From the NCBI RefSeq assembly GCF_002939475.1, contig NZ_PKFQ01000001.1:4771001-4835000 (forward strand): a DNA stretch of 64,000 nt, in the 5' to 3' direction. The notes under the pieces were generated by a model. The model saw nothing but the letters and a program-made list of their open reading frames with translations, had not been told where the DNA came from and ran no database searches. How positions within the stretch are numbered: the stretch's first letter is position 1; each line of letters starts with the position of its first letter. The stretch comes from Streptomyces cinnamoneus. GTDB taxonomy: Bacteria > Actinomycetota > Actinomycetes > Streptomycetales > Streptomycetaceae. Below are positions 1-9,775 of this stretch, in pieces. The translations under genes were made by a program, and so were the position numbers.

Positions 1-2072
1 GCGAAGGCCGCGTCGCCGTGCAGCTGGATGGGCAGGACGGTGAAGTCCGTGCCCGCCTTGCCGATGATGTCCTGCTTGGCGCGGGCGATGCCCTCGACGA
101 CCGGGTCGACGGTCTCCAGGTGGGACGGGTTGGCGGCCAGCGAGACGTTGATCTGCTCGCCGTCCAGGCCGGTGAAGACGCCCTCGGCACCCAGGTGGTA
201 CTTCACGTCGCCGGAGCCGTGCATCGACTTCGGGTCGAGGTTGCCCTCGAACTCGCGGAAGATCTGCGCGTAGGACTTGCCGACGATGTTGGCGAGGACG
301 TTCAGCCGGCCACGGTGGGCCATGCCGATGACGGCCTCGTCCAGACGGGCCTCGGCGGCCGCGTCCAGCACCGCGTCCAGCAGCGGGATGACGGACTCGC
401 CGCCCTCCAGGGAGAACCGCTTCTGGCCGACGTACTTCGTCTGCAGGAAGGTCTCGAACGCCTCGGCGGCGTTCAGCCGGCGCAGGATGCGCAGCTGCTC
501 CTCGCGCTCCGGCTTGGAGTGCGGGCGCTCGACGCGGTCCTGGATCCACTTGCGCTGCTTCGGGTCCTGGATGTGCATGAACTCGATGCCGGTGGTGCGG
601 CAGTACGAGTCGCGCAGCACGCCCAGGATGTCGCGCAGCTTCATCATCGACTTGCCGGCGAAGCCGCCGACCGCGAACTCGCGCTCCAGGTCCCACAGGG
701 TGAGGCCGTGCTCGGTGATGTCGAGGTCGGGGTGCTTGCGCTGGCGGTACTCCAGCGGGTCGGTGTCGGCCATGACGTGGCCGCGGACCCGGTAGGAGTG
801 GATCAGCTCGAAGACGCGGGCGGCCTTGGTGACGTCGTCGTCGTGCGAGGCGTCGATGTCCTTGAGCCAGCGGACCGGCTCGTAGGGGATGCGCAGCGCC
901 TGGAAGATCTCGTCGTAGAAGTCGTTCTCGCCGAGCAGCAGCTGGTGCATGATCCGCAGGAACTCGCCGGAGGCGGCGCCCTGGATGACCCGGTGGTCGT
1001 ACGTCGAGGTCAGGGTCATGACCTTGGAGATGCCCATCTTGTTCAGGGCGTCCTGCGAGGTGCCCTGGAACTCGGCGGGGTAGTCCATGGCGCCCACGCC
1101 GATGATGAGGCCCTGGCCGGGCATCAGGCGCGGCACGGAGTGGACCGTGCCGATGCCGCCGGGGTTGGTCAGCGACGCGGTGACCCCGGTGAAGTCCTCC
1201 ATCGTCAGCTTGCCCACACGGGCGCGGCGGACGATGTCCTCGTAGGCCTGCCAGAACTCGAAGAAGTTCAGGGTCTCGGCCTTCTTGATGGCCGCCACCA
1301 CGAGCTGGCGGTCACCGTTCGGCTTCACCAGGTCGATCGCCAGGCCCAGGTTGACGTGCTCGGGCTTGACGAGGGTGGGCTTGCCGTCCTTCTCCGCGAA
1401 GGAGTAGTTCATCGACGGCATCAGCTTCAGCGCCTGCACCATGGCGTAGCCGATGAGGTGCGTGAAGGAGACCTTGCCACCCCGGGCGCGCTTGAGGTGG
1501 TTGTTGATGACGATGCGCTGGTCGAACAGCAGCTTCACCGGGACGGCGCGGACGGACGTGGCCGTCGGCAGCTCCAGCGAGGCGTTCATGTTCTTGGCGA
1601 CCGCGGCGGCCGGGCCGCGCAGCGTCACGAACTCGGGACCGGCGGCGTCGGCCGCCGGGGCCGCGGCGGCCTTGGCCGCGGGCTTCGCGGCGGCAGGCTT
1701 GGCGGCGGGGGCCGCCGGCTGCGCGGCCGCGGGCTTGGCGGGCGCCGCCGGAGCGGCGGCGGGCGTGGCGGCCGGAGCAGCGGCGGCCGGCTTCGCGGCC
1801 GGCGCGGGCTGTGCGGCCGCGGGGGCCTGCGCCGGTGCGGTGGGGGCCTCGGCCCCGGTCACCGCCGTCGGCGGCGCGCCCGCTGCCTGACCCGGCTTGT
1901 AGTCGGCGAAGAAGTCCCACCAGGCTCGGTCGACCGAGTTCGGGTCCTGGAGGTACTGCTGGTAGATCTCGTCGACGAGCCACTCATTGGGACCGAACAC
2001 GTCGGCAGGGCTCTTGCCCTGCCCCGCTTGGTCGGTCGAGACGCTCGAGGTGTTGGGGGACTGTGGCGACAC
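1..2072 (-). CDS. kgd: Multifunctional 2-oxoglutarate decarboxylase/dehydrogenase (partial, C-terminus outside window)
   Basis: Fused E2-E1 enzyme of the actinobacterial TCA cycle that decarboxylates 2-oxoglutarate on ThDP. About 690 of the usual ~1,270 residues lie in the window; the frame is open at base 1. Visible order: short N-terminal E1-type segment ([11 protein letters not shown], residues ~25-60), an Ala/Pro linker (~65-150), an E2-like acyltransferase domain (~160-400) with DHRVIQGA in place of the classical HxxxDG, then the start of the E1 domain with AHRGRLNVL near residue 585. Start chosen as GTG 2072 because it begins MSPQSPNTS, like family members. The Asp-to-Gln change in the E2 motif is also usual for mycobacterial Kgd. 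Transcribed after the two-component genes on the same strand but 239 bp away, so probably from its own promoter. Confidence 0.95.
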   Translation of the reverse strand, partial: MSPQSPNTSSVSTDQAGQGKSPADVFGPNEWLVDEIYQQYLQDPNSVDRAWWDFFADYKPGQAAGAPPTAVTGAEAPTAPAQAPAAAQPAPAAKPAAAAPAATPAAAPAAPAKPAAAQPAAPAAKPAAAKPAAKAAAAPAADAAGPEFVTLRGPAAAVAKNMNASLELPTATSVRAVPVKLLFDQRIVINNHLKRARGGKVSFTHLIGYAMVQALKLMPSMNYSFAEKDGKPTLVKPEHVNLGLAIDLVKPNGDRQLVVAAIKKAETLNFFEFWQAYEDIVRRARVGKLTMEDFTGVTASLTNPGGIGTVHSVPRLMPGQGLIIGVGAMDYPAEFQGTSQDALNKMGISKVMTLTSTYDHRVIQGAASGEFLRIMHQLLLGENDFYDEIFQALRIPYEPVRWLKDIDASHDDDVTKAARVFELIHSYRVRGHVMADTDPLEYRQRKHPDLDITEHGLTLWDLEREFAVGGFAGKSMMKLRDILGVLRDSYCRTTGIEFMHIQDPKQRKWIQDRVERPHSKPEREEQLRILRRLNAAEAFETFLQTKYVGQKRFSLEGGESVIPLLDAVLDAAAEARLDEAVIGMAHRGRLNVLANIVGKSYAQIFREFEGNLDPKSMHGSGDVKYHLGAEGVFTGLDGEQINVSLAANPSHLETVDPVVEGIARAKQDIIGKAGTDFTVLPIQLHGDAAF

Positions 2073-2311
2073 GGCGGCAACCGCCCTCTTCCGCTTCCTA
2101 AGGTGGTGGACAGCGGGAATAAAGGCTACGCCTGTCGGCCCCCTTCATGCAGGCCAGCCGGGCAAGCAGTCGCCTATGTCACACTCGCTGCCGGGTTTCG
2201 GGGTATGACGCGGCGGGAAAGCACCGTGGTTTCACATCTCCCCGGGCTTTCCAGGTTCGCCGAAGCCCGCCTCACATCCGGTGAATGCGTGCTTCCACCA
2301 CCGACCCTACG

Positions 2312-3424
2312 TCAACTCTGATCTTTGGGCCTTCCCGGAAGCGTGACCTTGATGCGACAGCCACGGGGGGACTCGGCCACGCCGATGCTCCCGCCGTGCA
2401 GGTCGACCGCCCAGCGGGCGATCGCCAGGCCCAGCCCCGTGCCGCCGTCGCCCACCGGGCCCTGGGCCCCCGAGGAGCCCCGGTTGAAGCGCTCGAAGAC
2501 GCGGTGCCGCTCGGACTCCGGGATGCCCGGCCCCTCGTCCAGCACCTCCAGGGCCAGCGACTGCGCGCCCTCGCCCCGGCGGGCCCGGACGGTGACCCGG
2601 CCGTGCGGGGGACTGTGCTTGACGGCGTTGTCCACGAGGTTCGCCACCACCTGGTGCAGCCGCTCGGCGTCCGCGTGCGCCGTCAGCTCCGGCGGGGAGA
2701 CGTCCAGGTGCAGGTGGACGTCGTTGCGGGCGCGTGGTGACCCGGCGCCGCCGACGGCCATGCTGGCCTCCTTCAGCACCCCCGCCAGATACGGCCACAC
2801 CTCGAAGCGCCGCGAGCGCAGCGGCACCACGCCGTTGTCCAGCCGGGAGAGGTCCAGCAGCTGCTCCACCAGCCGGCCCAGCCGTTCGGTCTGGCGCAGG
2901 GCCGTGCGCATGGTCTCCGGGTCGGGCGCCGACACGCCGTCCACGACGTTCTCCAACACCGCGCGCAGCCCCGCGATGGGGGTGCGCAGCTCGTGGGAGA
3001 CGTTGGCGACCAGCTCCTTGCGGTGGGTGTCCACCGCCTCCAGGTCGGCCGCCATCCGGTTGAAGGCGTGGGCCAGGTCGCCGAACTCGTCGCGCCGCCC
3101 CGCCCGCACCCGCCGGGAGTAGTCACCCTGCGCCATCGACCGGGTGACCTCGGTCATCTCGTCCAGCGGCGCCGTCAGGCCGTGCGCCACGAACTGGGTG
3201 ATCAGCAGCGAGGCGATGATCGAGAAGATGGTGATCACGCGGAGCTCGGTGGCCGAGTGGATGGCGACGGACACCAGGAAGGTCGTGATCACGACGGAGC
3301 CGATGACCAGGGCGCCGAGCGCCGCCTTGACCGACCGGTAGGGGTCCAGTGGGCGCAGCGCCTCCCACAGCCGGTGCCACGGCCCCGGCACCGAAGGTCC
3401 GTCGCCGGGCGGGGGAGCGGTCAT
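2312..3424 (-). CDS. Membrane sensor histidine kinase, OmpR-type system
   Basis: 370-residue sensor kinase. Two hydrophobic segments (about 33-56 and 61-81) with almost no extracytoplasmic loop, then HAMP (~80-130), HisKA with phosphoacceptor His144 in VSHELRTP, and HATPase_c with N box (LVDNAVKHS), DEGPGIP and GTGLGLAIA. The short external part suggests it senses membrane or intracellular state. It lies 118 bp downstream of its response regulator on the same strand, so the pair is probably cotranscribed. The signal is unknown. Confidence 0.93.
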   Translation of the reverse strand: MTAPPPGDGPSVPGPWHRLWEALRPLDPYRSVKAALGALVIGSVVITTFLVSVAIHSATELRVITIFSIIASLLITQFVAHGLTAPLDEMTEVTRSMAQGDYSRRVRAGRRDEFGDLAHAFNRMAADLEAVDTHRKELVANVSHELRTPIAGLRAVLENVVDGVSAPDPETMRTALRQTERLGRLVEQLLDLSRLDNGVVPLRSRRFEVWPYLAGVLKEASMAVGGAGSPRARNDVHLHLDVSPPELTAHADAERLHQVVANLVDNAVKHSPPHGRVTVRARRGEGAQSLALEVLDEGPGIPESERHRVFERFNRGSSGAQGPVGDGGTGLGLAIARWAVDLHGGSIGVAESPRGCRIKVTLPGRPKDQS

Positions 3425-3542
3425 GCCGTGTCGTCTTCACTCTCTCCCGGACCCGGTCCGGGGAAGCCGTCCGCGGCGCCCTCGGGGCGCGGCGGTACGG
3501 CCGTCGGTATCGGGCGCGGCCCGGCGGCCGCGCGTGCGCCGG

Positions 3543-4280
3543 TCATGCGGCCGGGGTCTCCAGGGCGTATCCCACCCCGTGCACCGTCCGGATCCGCTCG
3601 GCACCGATCTTGCGGCGCAGCGCCTTGATGTGGCTGTCGACCGTCCGGGTGCCGGAGGCGTCGGCCCAGTCCCACACCTCGGCCAGCAGCTGCTCCCGGG
3701 AGAGCACCGCGCGCGGGGTGTTGGCCAGGCAGACCAGGAGGTCGAACTCCGTGGGCGTGAGGTGGACGTCCGCACCACGCACCCGCACCCTGCGCTGTGC
3801 GTGGTCGATCTCCAGCTCGCCGAGCCGGAGGATGCCGCTGCGCGGCGTGTGGGCCGCCAGCGTCGCCCGCTCCACCCGGCGCAGCAGCACGTGCACCCGC
3901 GCCGCCAGCTCGCGCATCGAGAACGGCTTGGTCATGTAGTCGTCGGCGCCGACGCCCAGCCCGACGAGCATGTCCGTCTCGTCGTCCCGGGCCGTGAGCA
4001 TCAGCACGGGCACGGGCCGCTGCGCCTGGACTCTTCGGCACACCTCCAGGCCGTCGAAGCCCGGCAGCATGACGTCCAGGACCAGCAGGTCCGGCTGCCA
4101 CGCCTCGGCCGTGTCCACGGCCGCGGGCCCGTCGCCCGCCGTGCGCACCTGGAACCCCTCGGCCCGCAGCCGCGCCGAGATGGCGTCCACGATGGTGCGG
4201 TCGTCCTCGACGACCAGCACCCGGCGCTGCGCCCCGGCGGTGGCCGCGGCGCCGCCCGGGCTGATGTGTGTCTGCTCCAT
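3543..4280 (-). CDS. OmpR/PhoB-family response regulator
   Basis: 245 residues: receiver domain with acidic pocket VVEDD (~24-27) and phosphoacceptor Asp69 in LVLDVMLP, the conserved Lys in TKPFSMREL, and a C-terminal winged-helix DNA-binding domain ending in DSHIKALRRKIG and VRTVHGVGY. ATG 4280 is preferred over an in-frame start 75 bases upstream because a G-rich ribosome site (GGGGGCGGG) precedes it and the longer version only adds a non-conserved tail. Partner of the adjacent kinase. Confidence 0.93.
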   Translation of the reverse strand: MEQTHISPGGAAATAGAQRRVLVVEDDRTIVDAISARLRAEGFQVRTAGDGPAAVDTAEAWQPDLLVLDVMLPGFDGLEVCRRVQAQRPVPVLMLTARDDETDMLVGLGVGADDYMTKPFSMRELAARVHVLLRRVERATLAAHTPRSGILRLGELEIDHAQRRVRVRGADVHLTPTEFDLLVCLANTPRAVLSREQLLAEVWDWADASGTRTVDSHIKALRRKIGAERIRTVHGVGYALETPAA

Positions 4281-4369
4281 GCGCCCGCCCCCAGCGTCTT
4301 CCCATACCGGTCTTCCCGCCGGTCCCTCCAGCTGTGCAAGGCAGGGTACGGGCACCCGGCTCGGCTCGG

Positions 4370-5065
4370 CTACGCGGCGCTGACGCCGAGGTGGACCACG
4401 TCCGGGACGCCTCGGGCAACGGTGATCTCTTCAGTCGTTACCCCGGCGAATCCGGCATTCCGGAGGGCTTCCTCGAACGCCGGGGACGGCTGTGCGGACC
4501 ACACGGCGAGCACTCCGCCGGGCGTCAGCCGGGCACGGCAGGCGGCGAGCCCGGCGGGGGAGTACAGGCCGCCGTTGTCGTCGGTGACGGTCCAGTCGGG
4601 GCCGTTGTCGATGTCCAGGCACAGGGCGTCGTAGCGGGTGCCGGGCGCGTGGAGGTGGGCGACGAGGTCCCCCACGACGACCTCGGTGCGGGGGTCGGCG
4701 AGCGCCCCGCCGGAGAAGGCCGCCAGCGGGCCGGCCCGGTGCCAGTCGACCACCGCCCGCTCGCGTTCGACGACCGTGACGTGTCCCCAGCGCGGCTCGG
4801 CCACCGCCCGGGCCAGCGAGAAGCCGACCCCGAGCCCGCCGATCAGCACACTGGGCGCCGGGCGGTCCGGCGGCAGGGCGGCGAGTGCGGCGTCGACCAG
4901 GCGCCGTTCCGAGCGGCCGTCGGCGGTGTCCATCAGGAAGCACCCGTTGGCGATGATCTCGAAGTGCTCCCCGCGCCGCCTCAGCACCACCTCCCCGTGG
5001 GGGCCGTCACGGCGCTCGACGGTGACGGGCGCGTCGTCGCCGTGCCGGGTGCTCACTGCGGTCAT
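4370..5065 (-). CDS. SpeE-like (spermidine synthase-fold) methyltransferase-like protein
   Basis: 231 residues with a Rossmann methyltransferase fold of the spermidine synthase type: SVLIGGLGVGFSLARA (nucleotide-binding Gly loop, ~73-88), VTVVERERAVVDWH (acidic end of strand 2), and LCLDIDNGPDW (strand 4). The aminopropyl-acceptor loop of true SpeE is not recognisable and no polyamine genes are nearby, so substrate and reaction are unknown. GAGGAGG precedes ATG 5065 by eight bases. It is first in a same-strand series with the two-component pair, 90 bp upstream of the regulator, so the three may be an operon. Confidence 0.8.
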   Translation of the reverse strand: MTAVSTRHGDDAPVTVERRDGPHGEVVLRRRGEHFEIIANGCFLMDTADGRSERRLVDAALAALPPDRPAPSVLIGGLGVGFSLARAVAEPRWGHVTVVERERAVVDWHRAGPLAAFSGGALADPRTEVVVGDLVAHLHAPGTRYDALCLDIDNGPDWTVTDDNGGLYSPAGLAACRARLTPGGVLAVWSAQPSPAFEEALRNAGFAGVTTEEITVARGVPDVVHLGVSAA

Positions 5066-5130
5066 GTGCGTGCCTCCTCGGGTCGTCGGTGCCTCTGGCG
5101 ACGCGCGGGCGCGTCAAAGGGTTGACAAGG

Positions 5131-5144
5131 GTGACTGGAGTCAC
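5131..5144. promoter_or_regulatory. 14-bp palindrome between divergent genes (candidate operator)
   Basis: GTGACT-GG-AGTCAC is a perfect inverted repeat in the 192-bp gap between the divergent SpeE-like and rhomboid-like genes. A TTGACA hexamer (5122-5127) lies just before it on the plus strand but no good -10 follows at 17-18 bp. The binding protein is unknown. Confidence 0.4.
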
Positions 5145-5257
5145 GGCCAGAGGTTGATTCGGCGGACCGCTGTGCACCTTAATGTTCAGGAGCGGACGGG
5201 TGGACGGACGCGCTGCCCGGCGAGCCCGAGGAAGCCCGTGGAAAGGGGCTTGGCCGA

Positions 5258-6142
5258 GTGACTGCGGTTGACGCGGACGCCGACGTCGACGCCGAAGCGG
5301 TGCCGGGCGCCGCCCCGGCCCCGGTCCGCCGCGCGCGCCACCTCCCGCGCGGCCTGCGCCGGCTGCTGCCCACGCCCCTGGGCACGCCCTTCACGTTCTT
5401 CTACGGTCTCGTCCTGCTGGCCACCGCCGTCTACACCGACCTCGGTGACGAGGCCACGGTCAACCAGCTCCTGCGCGACTCCAGCACCGACGCCGCCCAC
5501 CTCGCCGAGCAGCCGCTCGTGGTGCTGGTCGCCAGCGCCCTGTGGATCGCGGGCGGCGTGTACTCCGCGTACGGGCCCGTCTTCGTCCTCGTCATGACCG
5601 CGCTGGAGCGGCGCGTGGGCTCCGCCCGCGCGGCGGGGGTCTTCCTCCTCGGCCACGTCCTGGCCACGCTGGCCACGGAACTCCCCGTGGCCGGCGCCGT
5701 GGCCGCCGGCCGGCTGCCGGAGGCGTCGATGCACCGCCTCGACTACGGCATCAGCTTCGGCCTGATGGCCTGCGTCGGCGCCCTGTCGGGGCTGCTGTCG
5801 CGGCGCGCCGAATGGGCCCTGCTGGGCGTGGCCGGGGCGATGTGCGCCCGGGACCTGGTCGATCTGGTCGACCCGCTGGCGAGCTGGGGGCATCCGATCG
5901 CCCTGCTGACGGGCGTCGCCTGCCGCTCGCTGGTGCGGGACCGGTCCCCGAGCCGTGGAGCGGCCCCGGCCCTCTCGGCGGCCGCGGCCGTCCCGCCGCC
6001 CCCCGCTGCGGCACCCGCGGCCGGGGAGCCCGGTGCGGCCGGTGCGCTGGGGGAGGGTGTGCCGTGCCGGATCCCCCGGCCGCGCGCCGCGGACGGCGCC
6101 GGCGGGCAGCGCCGCGACGCGGACGCCCTCCGGTCGGGCTGA
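5258..6142 (+). CDS. Rhomboid-like integral membrane protein
   Basis: 294 residues, GTG start preceded by GAAAGGGG. A basic N-terminus is followed by about six hydrophobic segments (residues ~45-215) and a Pro/Ala-rich cytoplasmic tail. Rhomboid features: a Ser in DYGISFGLMA (~165-172), replacing the GxSG motif of active intramembrane proteases, and a His in SWGHPIALLTG (~212-220) at the place of the TM6 catalytic His. The serine context is therefore degenerate and the protein could be a weak protease or a pseudoprotease. Divergent from the SpeE-like gene; no partner is obvious. Confidence 0.7.
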   Translation: MTAVDADADVDAEAVPGAAPAPVRRARHLPRGLRRLLPTPLGTPFTFFYGLVLLATAVYTDLGDEATVNQLLRDSSTDAAHLAEQPLVVLVASALWIAGGVYSAYGPVFVLVMTALERRVGSARAAGVFLLGHVLATLATELPVAGAVAAGRLPEASMHRLDYGISFGLMACVGALSGLLSRRAEWALLGVAGAMCARDLVDLVDPLASWGHPIALLTGVACRSLVRDRSPSRGAAPALSAAAAVPPPPAAAPAAGEPGAAGALGEGVPCRIPRPRAADGAGGQRRDADALRSG

Positions 6143-6362
6143 CGGGGGCGCGGCGCCGTCGCCTCGCCGAGGTGAAGAACACGGCGTGACGGCCGGCGGG
6201 CCGTGCGGTCCGGGCGCGGCCGCCCCTGTGCGCCGGCACTTCGCGCTTCACTTCGGCGTCACCCCCAGGGATGGCCGCAGGGCGTGCCGGGCACGGCCGG
6301 CGTCCCCGGCGTGATCGCTCACAGCGAACACGAGCCTGGGAACACCACGGGCTTCCCGGGCA

Positions 6363-6381
6363 TTGAGTCGACATAGCTCAA
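6363..6381. promoter_or_regulatory. HAIR operator (HspR site) upstream of lon
   Basis: TTGAGT-N7-GCTCAA, 23 bp before the lon ATG. It matches the HspR-associated inverted repeat (CTTGAGT-N7-ACTCAAG) at 11 of the 12 inner arm bases, one of the two G/A positions differing. HspR control of lon is established in Streptomyces lividans. The site sits where the promoter -10 to +20 would be, consistent with repression relieved on heat shock. Confidence 0.8.
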
Positions 6382-6403
6382 CTTGCCTGCCGAAGGGGAG
6401 ATC

Positions 6404-8809
<2,406 letters not shown>

Positions 8810-8831
8810 GGATCCGGCCAAGGAAGCCGCA

Positions 8832-8849
8832 CGGGGGGCGCAGCCCCCG
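8832..8849. terminator. Hairpin terminator after lon
   Basis: GGGGGC-GCA-GCCCCC core (8834-8848) in the 52-bp gap between convergent genes. No T tract, as is common in Streptomyces; it can serve both strands. Confidence 0.55.
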
Positions 8850-8861
8850 CCGCGCCGGGAC

Positions 8862-9203
8862 CTAGGGAGCCTCGATCTCGGCGCGGAAGGTCATCAGGGC
8901 CTCGTCGAACGAGAGCCCGGCGGGCAGGGACGGCGGGGTGACCCCGGCGAGCCGGGGGTAGGCCGCGCGGAACTCCTCCCGGCTGCGCCCCCAGCGGTTG
9001 CGGTTGCGGTACAGGCCCAGGGCGATGACGAGGGACGCCCGCCGGTCGGCCTTCTCCGCCGCCACCTCCGGCCGCACCCGCGGCTCCGGCAACCCCGGGG
9101 GCCGCAGCGCCCCGTAGCTCGTGAACCGCCGCATGCCACAGCCTGCGCAGCGGTGTTCGCCGGGGGCGGCGTCCTGGAGGAAGCGGTGCCGGCAGTTCTT
9201 CAT
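8862..9203 (-). CDS. Small unknown protein with CxxC metal-site-like N-terminus (DUF6255-like)
   Basis: 113 residues. The N-terminus reads CRHRF, then a CAGCGMRRFTSYGAL segment around residue 18-32; the Cys/His spacing suggests a small zinc-binding module. It resembles, from memory, the DUF6255 proteins of actinomycetes, which often sit near natural product genes; this is not certain. ATG 9203 overlaps the upstream gene's TGA as ATGA, so the two are translationally coupled, and AGGGAGA precedes the start. The C-terminal two thirds are helical and charged with no recognised motif. Confidence 0.65.
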   Translation of the reverse strand: MKNCRHRFLQDAAPGEHRCAGCGMRRFTSYGALRPPGLPEPRVRPEVAAEKADRRASLVIALGLYRNRNRWGRSREEFRAAYPRLAGVTPPSLPAGLSFDEALMTFRAEIEAP

Positions 9204-9523
9204 TCGTTCTCCCTGAGCTGGGTGGAGTGGGCCACGATCCAGTGTGTCCGCGCGGCGGCCGCGGCGGCCGGCTTTTCCCCGTCCAGAGCACTCGTTCGAG
9301 CGGCTTCCAGCACGGCGCACTCGGCACAGCCGCTCTGGTAGGGGCGCAGTCCGGCCGCGTTCCGCTCGTCGCGGGTGGCCAGCCGCAGCGCGGAGGCGGG
9401 CACCTCCCAGGTGAGGCCCCCGCCCGGTCGCTGGACCTGCACTCGGGTGCCGGTCTCGCCGATCACCTGGGCGATTCTGTTTTCACGGGTGTCCATGACA
9501 TAGGTCCCGTTCCGGTACGTCAT
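9200..9523 (-). CDS. Unknown 107-aa protein, first gene of a coupled pair
   Basis: 107 residues starting MTYRNGTYVMDTR. The first 60 residues look like a small beta-barrel (alternating hydrophobic strands, GTRVQVQRPGG, TWEVPASALRLAT); then a CAEC motif (~70-74) and an Ala-rich tail. ATG 9523 is chosen because the in-frame extension upstream is low-complexity. It overlaps the next gene by four bases. I do not recognise a function; similar small proteins are widespread in Streptomyces, usually beside regulators. Confidence 0.65.
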   Translation of the reverse strand: MTYRNGTYVMDTRENRIAQVIGETGTRVQVQRPGGGLTWEVPASALRLATRDERNAAGLRPYQSGCAECAVLEAARTSALDGEKPAAAAAARTHWIVAHSTQLRENE

Positions 9524-9775
9524 GTGCACGATGCCTTCCGTCTGCGGCTCACGCGAGGAACGTACGGGGCCGCGAGGGGGAGGGACCAGCCATGGCCTGG
9601 GGTCGACGGGTTCCGTGACCGGCGCCCGGTCCGGACCGGCGGCGGCTGAAAGTAACCCACGGAAACGCACGCCCCATTGATCGGCCCTCACCACACCGCT
9701 TGCATGGCCCCGACCACTCGCGCCCGTTCCGGCGTGAGTCTCCGGCGTCAATCCGGCATGTACGGAGGGGGAACC

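Noticed and set aside
18-2321. 767-codon open frame antisense to kgd
   Set aside because: A GC-bias shadow of kgd; the protein is low-complexity and the other strand has a well-recognised enzyme.
6339-6364. Sigma-R promoter for lon
   Set aside because: GGAAC is followed at 18 bases by ATT, not GTT; kept only as a remark in the HAIR finding.
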